DNA of 64,000 nucleotides from Pisolithus tinctorius. Its lineage: Eukaryota > Basidiomycota > Agaricomycetes > Boletales > Pisolithaceae. Each line of letters opens with the position of its first letter. The stretch's first letter is position 1. Of the stretch, positions 11,301 through 22,270 are shown piece after piece. Below the pieces are notes generated by a model. That model had not been told where the DNA came from and made no database searches. It saw nothing but the letters and a program-made list of their open reading frames with translations. The stretch is from positions 62,001-126,000 of the forward strand of contig JANFAH010000012.1 in the NCBI GenBank assembly GCA_024663395.1, read 5' to 3'. A program made the position numbers and the translations under genes.

Positions 11301-12374
11301 TTCAGTTACTGTCATAATCCACAACGCTTGGCGGATCGACTTCAATCTATCGTTGGCAACATTGGAACCAAATGTTCGGGGAACGCGGAATCTGATAGAC
11401 CTCGCTCTAGCATCGAAGAAGACACCGAAACCACGCTTTATGTTACGTCTTCGATCACCTCTACTCAAAATTGGGATACGAAGAGAGGTCGAGTACCGGA
11501 AGATGTGATCGCTGATGCCACCGTGGCAGTTGGCAACGGGTATGGGGGTAGTAAATATGTTAGCGAAAGGGTTCGTCCTTTCTCAAAGGAGTGTCAGTCG
11601 CATTCCTGACGGCTATGTTCTTGACACAGATCATGGCAATGAGTGGTTTACCTGCCACATCATTCCGCATAGGTCAGATTACCGGTGGCGCTCCTCGTGG
11701 TGCATGGTCAGTCACAGAGTGGGTCCCCATTACGGTCAAGTCCAGTGTGACACTCGGTGGGCTGCCGAACCTTGGTGGAGTGAGTAAACTTTACCATGGT
11801 GTGGATACGTATCATCAACAAAGGTTTCATAGAGTATTGCCTGGCTGCCGATGGATGCCGTGTCGGGAGCCGTCCTCGATGTTACTTTGGGTGACGACGA
11901 GCCCCCGATCGCGATCAATGTCGTACATCCTCGCCCAGTAGAGTTTGAGGCTGTTATGAAACCGATCAGCGATGCCCTATTCGAGAAGAAGATAACAAAA
12001 GAGCGACTTCCTCTTTTACATTCGACTGAATGGTTCCACAGGCTGGAGAAACAAGCAGTCAATGCAAACGAGGAAAAGATACGTCGAGTGGTAAGTACGC
12101 CCGGAGATCGACGGCTAGTTCTTTCGCTGACTAGTATTTTATGTGCCCCTTATACGTATAATGAAAGCCTGCCATCAAGCTGGTTGACTATTTACGCACG
12201 TTCGATCAGCAGTCATCTGGCCAGGACACTAGCGTTCTGGCAGTAACCTTTGCCACCGACACAGCTGAGAGAGTTAGCAAGACTATGGCAAAGTTACCGC
12301 CGCTCTCCAGGTCGGACGCAATTCGATGGGTGGATTACTGGGTATCCGTAGGATGGTTCCGGGACGTGGTCTGA
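8391..12374 (+). CDS. NRPS-like adenylating reductase (A-T-R), with two apparent frameshifts
   Basis: The domain order is adenylation, carrier protein, thioester reductase, as in alpha-aminoadipate-reductase-like enzymes that activate a carboxylic acid and release it as an aldehyde. Seen in the A domain: EMLEYNARHCPDHPFFVYP at the start, HSSGSTGFPKPIPITH (about 9,040), YGATE (about 9,610) and VGRLDDVIMLSTGEK (about 10,000). The carrier motif is DLFEQGFDSLS; its phosphopantetheine Ser codon is split by the intron 10,644-10,696. The reductase Rossmann motif is VTGSTGALGSYM (about 10,985), then IHNAWRIDFN, KYVSER and a C terminus DAIRWVDYWVSVGWFRDVV with the stop at 12,372-12,374. Around ten introns are needed, one with a GC donor (10,205-10,262). 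Two places need a one-base change to stay in frame, near 8,995 and 11,440. The gene is therefore a recent pseudogene, or the assembly has errors. The substrate cannot be told. Confidence 0.8.
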
Positions 12375-13376
12375 GCTCGCGATGATCGCACCAGATCTGT
12401 AACTGTGTAGCACGTTGTCCGTGTCAACTCGTTCGGGCAATTCGTATGTACTGCCACGAGTGTGCAGAATTAGCCATTGACGTATGTACTTTTACTTGGT
12501 TGTCGTCTTGCGCCGTCGTTATCGAATTTATGTGTCGTAAGCAGTTCGGAGGTGTTGAGAATTGACCGCTGTAAAAACTCCAGATGAAACAAACTCGAAC
12601 GACCACTGAAACAAAACTATTATAGTCAAGGAACGGCGTCTGATTGGGTTCTAGTATCAGTACTTGCCCTGGAATTGTTCGTGAACAAGCTGTCACTAAG
12701 GCAGTGAGTCTCCCTGGACACGGAATGGAACGGTACGCATGTAGCATACAGGCTGTCAATGCAGTATATTAGTTGAACGAAGACAAAAAAAGTTGGAATT
12801 GGCAACACGTGTGGTTGTTGCCCAGCATGTCTTATAATTAAGTCCACCCCTTGTTTGTCTGTGAAAGGCTGTCCGTCGCTGTCCTGCTGTGTTGTCCGCA
12901 TCTGCATCAAAGAAGGTCTGCTGTCGATGTCTTCTGTCACTGCGAGTCGAACCTGACCGACCCTCAGTTGTACATTACTACATATACCGCTAGGAAACCC
13001 ATCCATCTCACTCCGAGAGACCCTCGTAACACGCTATGGAATGCCCAATTCTTGTATGGATGCTCTCAATAAACCGCGATGTCACCACCGACGTAAGTCC
13101 TCTGCTTCACATCGTCTGATAAGGTACCGACGCAGCTGCCACTCCCTACGGTGGACGACGACACAAGGAATACGAAAAATGCTATGAGCTCGTCAAGAAA
13201 TGCGCTCCGCACGCTACGATAACCAAAGACATTACCTCTATCGAATCTTTCCGTGCGTCTTTCTTGGTTCTCGCCCTTAATGTGTAATCATCTCCTGCCG
13301 CCACATGTTCAGGCCAGATCATATGTGAAATGCTCCCTCTTCTGATGATGCGCCACCGACGGATATCGAGGGCGAA
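12375..13376. other. Intergenic region, possible stray exons
   Basis: No gene is confidently seen. A plus-strand open stretch at about 13,130-13,260 (TPYGGRRHKEYEKCYELVKK) followed by a GT-AG-like gap could be upstream exons of the next gene, but it does not resemble the N terminus of that family. Confidence 0.35.
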
Positions 13377-14179
13377 GTGGAAAGATTATGTGACGTCGAG
13401 TGGGAAACATTGGATCGAGCAGGTATGTTCCGGTCTATAAGTGCTGTGTCCGCCTTCGTTGAAGTCGATGTTTATCTGTTCACTGACTCGTTGCTCACCC
13501 GTCGTCAGTCATCAGATGATATGCCTCCGGAAAAGTTTCTGCAGTCTATGATTGGCTACCACCTCGCTTACGATAACTCGTTATGCGGAATGGTCATGAC
13601 GCAAGGTCGCCAACGACAAGTCATCAACGTCGGGCTCGGCATTAAACAGCTCTGCGTCGAGCCTAGAGGAGTACCCGTATCAGCCTACGCTGAATCATTT
13701 GCTCACAAAGTCCGTCTCTCGTTCCCCAGGCGCTCATGTCACTGACGTCGAATACCAATCACTGACGGATCATGCAGCTCACACCATTGGAACAATCATT
13801 CATTGCGCCCGAGCTGGGAGACGAAGTAGTCCTTCGTCGTTTATGTATCCTCCTTTCCCTCAAAGCCGCCTACATCAAGGCAGTCGGACAGAATAGAGGA
13901 TTCGACTGGTCCCGTCTCGAGTTCAACATCCCCAATGAAACCGCTCGCGGCGACGATCATCCCCTTCAAGGCTGGGAATTCCGAGTCTTCAAAGCTCAAT
14001 TGGGAGTGCACCGGAACGGAACTGTCATCGAAGAATCTTATCAGTGCGCTTGCGCGTTCTTCCGTGGAACGAAGGAATCCAAGTTTATATGGAACGATAA
14101 CGCGAAGGATCTAGAAGCTTGGGTCCAGTTCATCAATGTTGACCAGATGATCAAGGTTATCCCCAAGTTGTTGGCGTAA
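13377..14179 (+). CDS. Sfp-type 4'-phosphopantetheinyl-transferase-like protein, metal motifs altered
   Basis: Enzymes of this family attach phosphopantetheine to carrier-domain serines. Two well-supported pieces, roughly 13,512-13,709 and 13,778-14,179, join across an intron with a GTCCGT donor and CATGCAG acceptor. They give IGYHLAYDNSLCGM, VINVGLGIKQL, YAESFAHK|LTPLEQSFIAPEL, SLKAAYIKAVGQNRGFDWSR and WEFRVFKAQLG, in the order typical of fungal Sfp-like PPTases. The usual GVD motif reads GLG, and the usual KEA motif reads KAA. Both lose an acidic residue expected to bind Mg2+. The N-terminal third is not recognisable, so the start given is only the start of an open stretch. It lies about 1 kb downstream of the A-T-R gene, which would need such an enzyme. 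It may be inactive, specialised or decaying. Confidence 0.6.
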
Positions 14180-14511
14180 TAGAGTGGGTTGCGAAGTCGG
14201 AGTCCGCTTTGTTGTGTTTTCAGTTCATGCTTCCATCCACTTCATCATTTGTTATATCTATTGGTCGATGCTATCGCGTGCTATTTTGCTCCGAGTTCTC
14301 GTCATCAAGCCCATGTGCTATTACCTTTCCCCAGGAGATACATGTGTTCTTTCCTTATGATTCCTAGCTGATACCTACCTGGAACATTGTATAAATGCAT
14401 ACAAGACTTTGCGGAAATTAGGTCGTTGACGGCCTGTTCCCCTACCAATCGATAGCGGGAAATGGAAGTTATGTATGTTGGGGTGCCTACATAGCTGACC
14501 TGCGCTGTCCT
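14180..14511. other. Convergent intergenic spacer
   Basis: About 330 bp between the stop codons of two convergent genes. It presumably holds both 3' untranslated regions; nothing else is seen. Confidence 0.5.
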
Positions 14512-17004
14512 CTAGTCAAGCTTCGACGGCGCTGGCGTCGACTGTGGTGACGTGTCACGAGGAACAGGCGGTCCGGAGTAATGGTACTGCCCATCTGCAA
14601 AGCGGGGGCGGTCAGTGGCGTACACTAACCATGTAAAGCACAAGGCGACGTACTGATCATATACCACACTGCACTTATCGCCGCAAACCCTACAAACACG
14701 ACTGAGGCATAATCTGTACGTGGCCACTTCAAACTTAGCGCGTTGTCCACGAACACGAACGTGGATGGCGTACTCATTGTTACCCGTGTCACGGGTATCA
14801 CAGCCGGCATCGAAAACAAAACCATCGCAAACAGGATCCATAGCACCGCAATCCCATTCACCACGTGGCCTGCCTTTCCGAGAGAAAACGGCGCATCCCT
14901 AACGTCCTTCCTCCCGTTGGCAAGCGAGATCGCCACCGGCATCGCATAGGAAGCACCGAGACACATCACAGCGACACCGACGAACGCATTGAAGGCTGTC
15001 GAGGAGCCGAGGTAGATAAGTCCGAGAAGGACTTGGATACCTGTGGAGAGGAAGAGAGCATTCACGGGTACGTCGGAGATGTGGGAACTGATCTTGGCGA
15101 AGTGGACATGGAAAGGGATCGCTTTGTCACGCGCAAAGGCCCATGTTGCTCGTGATGCCGCGCATGAGATGGAGATAGCGCAGAACAATCCAATACCAAA
15201 TACTGTGTGTAGCCAATAGATAAAAGGACTCAGCTATCCCTGGCCGGGAAACGGACGTACCAATAAACCACTGCACGAAAGGGTGTCAGCTAGCGTAACG
15301 TTACCAGATGCCTGCCTACCAAACCAAAGCCTCCTCCTTTAGATCCCATTGCTAACGTGAACATCACACCAATCGGCTGTCCGGAAGGTACTGCGTGCGT
15401 TCAGCCCACGAAACTGCAACTGCCCTACTCTTCTACAACGTACCAGATAACAGCGTTGCAACGTCAGGTAACGTGAATACGATCGGCAGGAGGAACACGA
15501 CACCCCAAATCGCACCGATGGGAACGGACCATGCCATTGCCCTCGGAAGGACTTCGGAAGGATTATGAACCTCCTCTGCCATACTAGCGACTAGAATCCT
15601 TGAAATCAATCGGGGGAAGCAATCGGAAACGTTACCGTGCACTCACTCATTCCGATAGCAGAGTACGTATATGCTAGATAGCATTGAAATCATCGACCAA
15701 CACTACTCAGAGACTCCAAAGACCTACCAGGCTAACAGAATGACAAACATAATTGCTTCGATCTAAGCGCTGAAACCTAGCTGAGTAACATAGACAGACT
15801 TACAGGGAGCAGACCAATGAAGAAGGACCATCCTGACGTCCATCCAGATGCTGAAGCATCAAAGCCTCCCAAAGCAAACGAAATTGAGCGTCGCCCTGCT
15901 GCTGCTTTCACGGATAAACAGACTAGCGTGACTGAGATACGTGAGACCGGGATCATCTAGCACACTTCATGAGATTCTCACCGGCTATACCCAATGCAGT
16001 CCAACATGCACATATGATCTGAGAAAAAGTTCATCCGCGCACACACGGAGTGAGAAGGAGAAACACACGTCAATGGTGGGAAGATACTTGTTGAAGAACA
16101 AGCAGAACACCAATGTCACGGCAGTCACTCCTAGAAAGATGACATCTGTAACACTCAGACCGTCGAAAATGTCACACTGACAACGAAATGTACCCACACG
16201 TCTGCCAAGGAGTTGCTACCCAATCAGGGTAGTAAATGCCAGCGCCAGCGACAATGAGCTGCGCGGTTCCTTTGCATATAAAGTCAGCCTTGGTGGTCAG
16301 CCAGTCGGTGAAGCTCTAGTACCAAACGTGACACTCAGTGCAATGGTCCAAACGCCCACCATGGTGAGCCATCCGTTGACCCAAGAGAGCAAGACCTTGT
16401 ATCTGGGCGAAGCCAAGCGGAAGCACCAGTAGTATGCACCTGCGGACGTGGGGTACTTGGAACATATCTCTGCGAGCGAGAGAGCGAGCGCTTGTGTGAA
16501 TGCAGAAACCAGGATCCACCTAAAAGGAAGAAGCACACGGAGATAAGAAAGACTGATGGGATCCTGACGCACCCCCAGATCATGACAGCGGGTCCGCCGC
16601 CGACGAGCGACGTAGCTATGGGAGCAGCAAGACCGTAGGCTATGCTACAATGTGGGAGTGTTTCATTCAAAACCAGAGATGACCTACGGACTGCCATGAT
16701 AGCTGGGTGGTTGATTTGTTACTGGGTAAGTGCCATTACTGACAAACGTAGTTGAAACTGACCTAGAGTCACTGAAGGACTGTTATCCTCTTTTATACCA
16801 ATGCATACAAAACCGACTTACTGAAGAGAATGTGTGGCAAACCACGACTCTGGATCGCCGTGGTATGTAAGTCCCGAGAGAAGCTGCAAGCTGGAGGAGA
16901 CAAACTCTGGACATTTCTTGAGTGTAGCCTAGCTTTTGGAGGTCATCGCGGGCAGCGAGGTCGACATCAAGCTGTTCGGTAGCCATGATGTCTTCGAGGC
17001 TCAA
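14512..17004 (-). CDS. APC-superfamily amino acid / choline-type permease
   Basis: An integral membrane transporter of the amino acid-polyamine-organocation superfamily, closest in feel to fungal GABA/choline permeases. The start is MSLEDIMATEQ at 17,004 (or the second Met at 16,986), with DLQKLGYTQEM just before the membrane core. Membrane segments in order include YGLAAPIATSLVGGGPAVMI, ILVSAFTQALALSLAEICSK, PTSAGAYYWCFRLASP, VTAVTLVFCLFF, the conserved loop ISFALGGFDASASGW, HNPSEVLPRAMAWS with IGAIWGVVFLLPIVFTLPD, CAASRATWAFARDKAIPFH, TGIQVLLGLIYLGSSTAFNA and a last pair near 14,900-14,650. The C terminus is hydrophilic and ends SKLD at 14,515. About eleven short introns are implied. Splicing of the first 300 bp (16,990-16,640) is not settled, and that part looks unlike family members. 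The substrate is not predictable here. Confidence 0.82.
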
Positions 17005-17776
17005 TACGAGTCTTCGACTCGTTCTTATACATACCCCGCGTCCCGCGCTAAACCCACAGGGCTCGGTGATCCGAGATAACTAGGCAAAGTAGGCACTGTA
17101 TTAGCACATATCACAGTTGGTGCACTCCATCTCTCCACGCGTTTTCGTGAATCGACGGTGAAGAGAAGTCATCGTCGGCAAGGTCATAGTAAACAGGTAT
17201 GTTGCACAGATGGTGGGTGCGCTTGTCCTTCAGGGGAGCACCTCGCAAGTTTTCGCAGCCCCGAATGCTGAAACGGTGACGTTTGAATCCCTCGATCTCA
17301 AAGTCATCTTTACGTACTTAGCTCGCGTCGGCGCCTTCATATAAGTACTGGTGGATAGCTTCTGCCCTTCTGCCCGGTTTCATCGAGAGATTGGTCAGCT
17401 GCTTTGAGCGAACACGGAAACGAGTATCGCCGAAGCTACACTCTTCCTGACTTTATGGACGGAGAAAACATTGACCAGCGATCAGTAAGTCTTGCGCTGC
17501 AATCCGAGGACAACGTTTGACTTCCTGTCTCCCTGGCGTGTCGTTCGACTTGTTCCGGCATCCACGCGTCCGAGGCGCGTCTATAGACTTTCTTGTCAAA
17601 AAAATCGTTTATTTTTGTCACGCGTCCCATAACGTTGATGTGTCGTCAGATGGCGCAATGAGCAGCTGCACTTCTATAAAAGGCAGCACTCAGCTATCAT
17701 ATAACCCCTGTTACCCAGTGAAACAACTACGCCCCGCTGTCCAGAAGCAGCAATATCGGTCGAGTCCACGTCAACT
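17005..17776. other. Divergent promoter region
   Basis: About 770 bp between the permease start (leftward) and the MYND gene start (rightward). No open frame resembles a known protein. TATAAAAG at about 17,675 lies about 100 bp before the MYND gene ATG and is a reasonable TATA box. Confidence 0.45.
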
Positions 17777-18639
17777 ATGTCCGTCCAGGCATGCTCGCTG
17801 TGTTTTCGAGAGGGATCACCGCAACAGCTGATGCGCTGTTCAAGGTGTAAGAACTCCGTCTACTGCGTACGGCTATGCAACTGTAACTGTAGGCAGAACT
17901 TCTGACGACTCGCGCTTTCTGCGTACAGTCTAGTATCTGCCAGTCGACAGACTGGCCCACTCACAAGTCGCGATGTTCCCCCACCGCACAACCCACCCCT
18001 TCCCTGCGTCGCGCGCCGCCACCATATGCGGTAACTGGCGTCACCATTGCTTGTAACGCTGAAAGAGCACAGGGTGCTCCTGCCCTCCAGACAACTATCG
18101 TCCAGCCCTCCCACCCAATATACCTCTGTGGCCTCCCTAGCCCTATATCCCAGTCTTTCGGTTTCCCCCTCCTCATATACCGCCACATGACGGATGACCC
18201 TACCAGGATGATCCGCCATCCAAGCTTGGACAATCAGATGGCTATGCATCTACTCTGTCAACCTAGTACGGGCAGCCCAGACTCAAAGTGAGTGAGCGAT
18301 TTATCCTCCACTCGCAGGTGCCTGACGATCGCTACAGGTGGAAGAGAGCAGGTTGCATGGGAACGGTTAGTCACAATTTAATAAAAAAACTCGACGAGTG
18401 GGTTGTTAAATGTCACGGTCTAGGTCACCGTCATTCGCCAAGACGGCCAGCCTCTCACATGCGAAGCTCTGGAGACCACCCTGATGTACGTTGACCACGT
18501 ACTCGACCTTTTGCGCGATGGTGTATCACCCTGGCATCAATTAAATCCCGTTAGTTTTCAAGCATTCTGTCAACGATATAAAGACGAGCGGGTAAAAAGT
18601 GGTTATGGCTATTTCGACATGATGCGTGTTCCCCTTTGA
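17777..18639 (+). CDS. MYND-type zinc finger protein
   Basis: Four exons, 17,777-17,866, 17,929-18,287, 18,338-18,365 and 18,424-18,639, join in frame with canonical splice ends. The N terminus is a complete MYND finger: CSLCFREGSPQQLMRCSRC, then KNSVYC|SSICQSTDWPTHK and SRC, supplying all eight Cys/His ligands. The rest (about 190 residues) contains DNQMAMHLL and VTVIRQDGQPLTCEALETTL, resembling the C-terminal half of agaricomycete MYND proteins of unknown role. MYND fingers usually bind proline-rich peptides in partner proteins; no catalytic domain such as SET is present. The protein is about 230 residues. The third exon is only 28 bp, and the acceptor at 18,337 was preferred over an earlier AG because it restores the frame and a conserved-looking KWKRAGCMGTV stretch. 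Confidence 0.75.
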
Positions 18640-19213
18640 TTCATGCTTTCGTCAGCGTTTTGCGTTTGCTTGTTGTGGCTTTTAGTGATTATTGATTGCA
18701 AGCTTGTAATATATGCAATGTTCAGATTAATATAATGCGATCGTGTTCGAGTACTGACAGTTCTCTGCAAATTCAGTACGTCTCTTCAGGTGGAACTACT
18801 ATGAGTAGTGCTCAACATCCTATAACTCTTGCATGTCATACCTCCGGTGTTGTTGCCGAGTTTGTGTTGCTTTCCTTGATCCTGTTTCTCATCCCTGAAA
18901 CAGAAACGGGGTCCTTCGCAAAGCACACACAATGGACGGCGTTGTGTAATGGAGACAGTCCCTCGATAAACGTGAGGTAGAGGGCTGACGCAGGACAGGA
19001 TGCCAAAAGTCGCTACCAGCGCAAGTGACATCAAACCAGCTTCTATACTCGTCGAGTTGCACTGGGTTGAGGGGAAGAGTCTGATTATCCTGGGGTGTGG
19101 GTTGACAGGCATGTTAAGATATATTGATCCATCATTAAGTCTACGATACTCAGTAAAACTGTGAGAGGAATTGCCCTGTGGCCCTTCTGCGCACACGGTA
19201 GAATGATAATTCT
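18640..19213. other. Convergent intergenic spacer
   Basis: About 570 bp between the MYND gene and the convergent acyl-CoA oxidase gene. Only 3' untranslated sequence is expected; nothing recognisable was found on either strand. Confidence 0.5.
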
Positions 19214-21935
19214 TCAAAGCCGACTGTTTACTCTCTTCGCCAACTTCTGACCTTCTTGCAGCATCGGTCGCAGGCTTTTCTGGGACAATGATTCAGTTAC
19301 CCCGAAGACGAGACAAAATACAGGTATCCGACGTACATAGTACCCTGGAGTAGTGCCTAACTGGTTGAGAGGTTCAAACTGAGCTCTTCGCCAAAGCTCT
19401 TCGTAAACACGCCCGTCGGACATTCCCAGCGCACTAATAGACGAAGGGAAAAACAGATCAGCAAAAGGGAACTTAAATGAAGTCAAGGAGTTCTCTGGAA
19501 CGCGAACCTATCGAGAGCCCAGTCAGATAATGAGAATGCATCCGTCAATCCAATAGCGTTAGGTAAGAGAAGTGCACAATGGTGTTTGATTGCCAAACGT
19601 AATTCACGGTCTCCGGATTGGTGTAACAACCCCGTCGAGAAAAGATCAACCAACGCATCTTCTGCGGTAGTGAGCAAATACTGGGTACGGCAAACATCAT
19701 CATCCATATAGTACGAACAATGGGCGCGAAAAAACTTACTAGGTGATGCAGCGCGCGTATGATATCGCCCTCTTGCCGCGGTAACAGGTCTAGACCTGTA
19801 ATCATTTTCCCGATTTGAACAGCTATGAAGGCGTCCGTGACGGCCTTAGATAGCCTCTGATTCGCATTCGCATCAAGTTCATCCATAGTCTCCACGAACC
19901 CTTTCAACACGAGAGCAGCGCGCCATTCAAGCAGACAGATAATGGCATCGGAATCCTCCCATGCCGTCGTATCCACAACAGGCTTTGGATTTTCGCCTTT
20001 CAAAAACCGGATATAGCCCGAATGGGCCCCCAGAGGTGACGCTGGAGTGGAAAGAGAAGCCCGGTACGCCTTCACAGCTGCACGTACTACTTGTCCGTCC
20101 AACACAAAGTTGTCGCCTTCGTATCTGGTGTAACTTTCCCATGAATGACATCGTAAGCGTGAGTCTCTGAGGTGACATACGTCACAGCGGGGAGATAATC
20201 GGCATACAGGCGCCCAATGCCTGCAAAGGCACTGTACCCGTGTCCACCCAGCGCACGTCTGGCAGTCTCGAGATCTCTCACTGCAGCGCTCGTGACGAGA
20301 ACTTTTAAACCACATAAGATAGCATGGACCTCCGGAAGTTTCGTGAAGTCTCCTCGATCCAAATGTCCTCTGATAATGGTGAATTCCTTCATCTGAGAGA
20401 TGGTGCTCAGATTGTGTCCCACCCTTCACGAAAAAAAGTTACCGTTTGACGGCCAAGTACAATGAACACGTAGGCACGAGAAAGAATAGGTATTAGCCGG
20501 TAGTACGTTGATGGGTATTGAATCACTTGGCGCTCTAGACCATGTTCATCGCGTTCTCCCTGACGTCGGACAGTGGTATAGCGGATAGCAATAGTTATCG
20601 CTAAGCGTGATAATCGGAACAGGACAAGGACTCAACGATGCGACAGCACCCACCTCTCGCGATGGTCCATCCTGCAGTCGTAACCATGCTGAGAAGATGT
20701 GTAAATCCGGAAAACCAAGAATATTCGCGGCAAGCAGTCACCTTGCTCGTATGTACATCATCTTCGAGAGGTATCACGGTGAGTCGTTATAGCTCTCCAT
20801 TGTGGGGACTTACCCCACCAAAACTGTGTTTTGGGTTCCGAGGTTGAACATACCGACCATCCTCAGTCACCTCTGCAAACTTGGAAAGCATGTTAGTCCG
20901 CGGGATTCGGATGTGGTGGAATCTTGCGTAGCCGTTATCCATCGCTGCAAGACCTCCACAAGCCTTTGGTCCTACGTCGCCAATGGATATCCCCGGTAAT
21001 GTTGTGTGATCCTCTACACAAGTCAGTGCACGGGTACCCGTCAAGGTAAGCACACCACACCTAGCGACCGTAGTTGAACAAGAAAGAGATGCGGACCGAC
21101 ATCTTCCCCTCCAGGTAAAATCAACTTCGCTTGAACGATTCCATGGGTAGCTGTTTTACCCAGTCCGCCGATCCACCACTTAGTACTTGTTAGCGTAGGT
21201 GAATGAACCTCGAACTCCTGTGTTTCAGGGATATACGTCGCGGTAGTCTCCAGACAAGCAACGTTAGAGCCGTGACCAAGCTCTGTCTGAAGATAGCACC
21301 TGAAGAAGCCCAATAAAGCCACCACATTACGTGAGTAACATGTAGGAGCTCACCCTTGTATTCCCTTGTTGGACACGAGATCCCAGTATTCCAACATCAT
21401 TGCAGAAGAGGCTTGACCGAGGAAGACGGGTTCGAAGGCTTACATGGCATCCATGGTTCAGTTATCGACAAATTTGCATAGCAAAAGTAATGTGATCCCC
21501 TTACCGACGTTGTGCAATCCGATGGGGAGTACTTCCGATAAGATGAACGCAGCCTGATCTCTCTCCTGCTTTGACCAACCATAGATACGCTGTAACTCGA
21601 TCAAACGCTTCGTGATAGCAAGGGCTCTCTCGTATGCATCAACTCTTCCAATGAAATTACTTAGGTAGACAAAGACTAGGTCAGAGTTCGTTCGTCCGCG
21701 GTACGTCTTGCCAGGCTTTCTCTCACCTCTGAGATTTGTCGAACACAGGATCACTCTTCAGGATATCTTCAATCTTCTTATGAGTCTCCCAGTTGGGTCT
21801 TCCTGCTATTGCAACGCATAAGCTCAAGGCTCAAGCTCAAGAGCGCTCGAACGGCACGACTAGATCACCGAATAAGTAGTCCCGTACAGTTTCCACATTG
21901 AACGAGACGCTGGCCCTCGCCACCCTCATGTCCAT
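19214..21935 (-). CDS. Peroxisomal-type acyl-CoA oxidase
   Basis: This flavoenzyme catalyses the first step of peroxisomal fatty-acid beta-oxidation, making enoyl-CoA and H2O2. Translation starts at 21,935 ([20 protein letters not shown]). Recognisable pieces in order are [29 protein letters not shown], a central [19 protein letters not shown] with [130 protein letters not shown] and [20 protein letters not shown], ending VNSRL. These cover the FAD-binding and C-terminal ACOX domains at normal family length. No C-terminal SKL-type peroxisome signal is seen. Splicing between about 20,800 and 20,570 is uncertain: my reading needs two extra introns, and one in-frame TGA was found. It diverges from the GH79 gene across 335 bp. 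Confidence 0.85.
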
Positions 21936-22103
21936 GGCTGTTTGTGTTGCGATAGTGACAGGTGCCATCATGCTTGGCCTTCAGGGAACTTGGAGTGCAA
22001 TCAGGACCCACGGGTGTGCATGTGAACGGCGACCGGAGACCTTTACGTACTAACGCAAGTCCAGAAGCGCTTGGCAGGGGTTATGTAACGCGTACATAAA
22101 TGG

Positions 22104-22111
22104 TATATATA
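22104..22111 (+). promoter_or_regulatory. TATA box of GH79 gene
   Basis: TATATATA lies about 165 bp before the GH79 ATG, in the 335-bp space shared with the oppositely directed acyl-CoA oxidase gene. Nothing else was recognised in that space. Confidence 0.5.
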
Positions 22112-22270
22112 GTATTCAGTCGGTCGATCTTGGCTGAGACCCTCGGCGGATCCAAGTTCGTTCCTTCAGGTTCAGTCACTCGTTTTTTGAGGTGCAGTGG
22201 GTGCTTTTCGACAAAATCATGGCAGCAGCCCGAGACTCACCACGTCGAAAATTTTATAGGGACGTCTACG

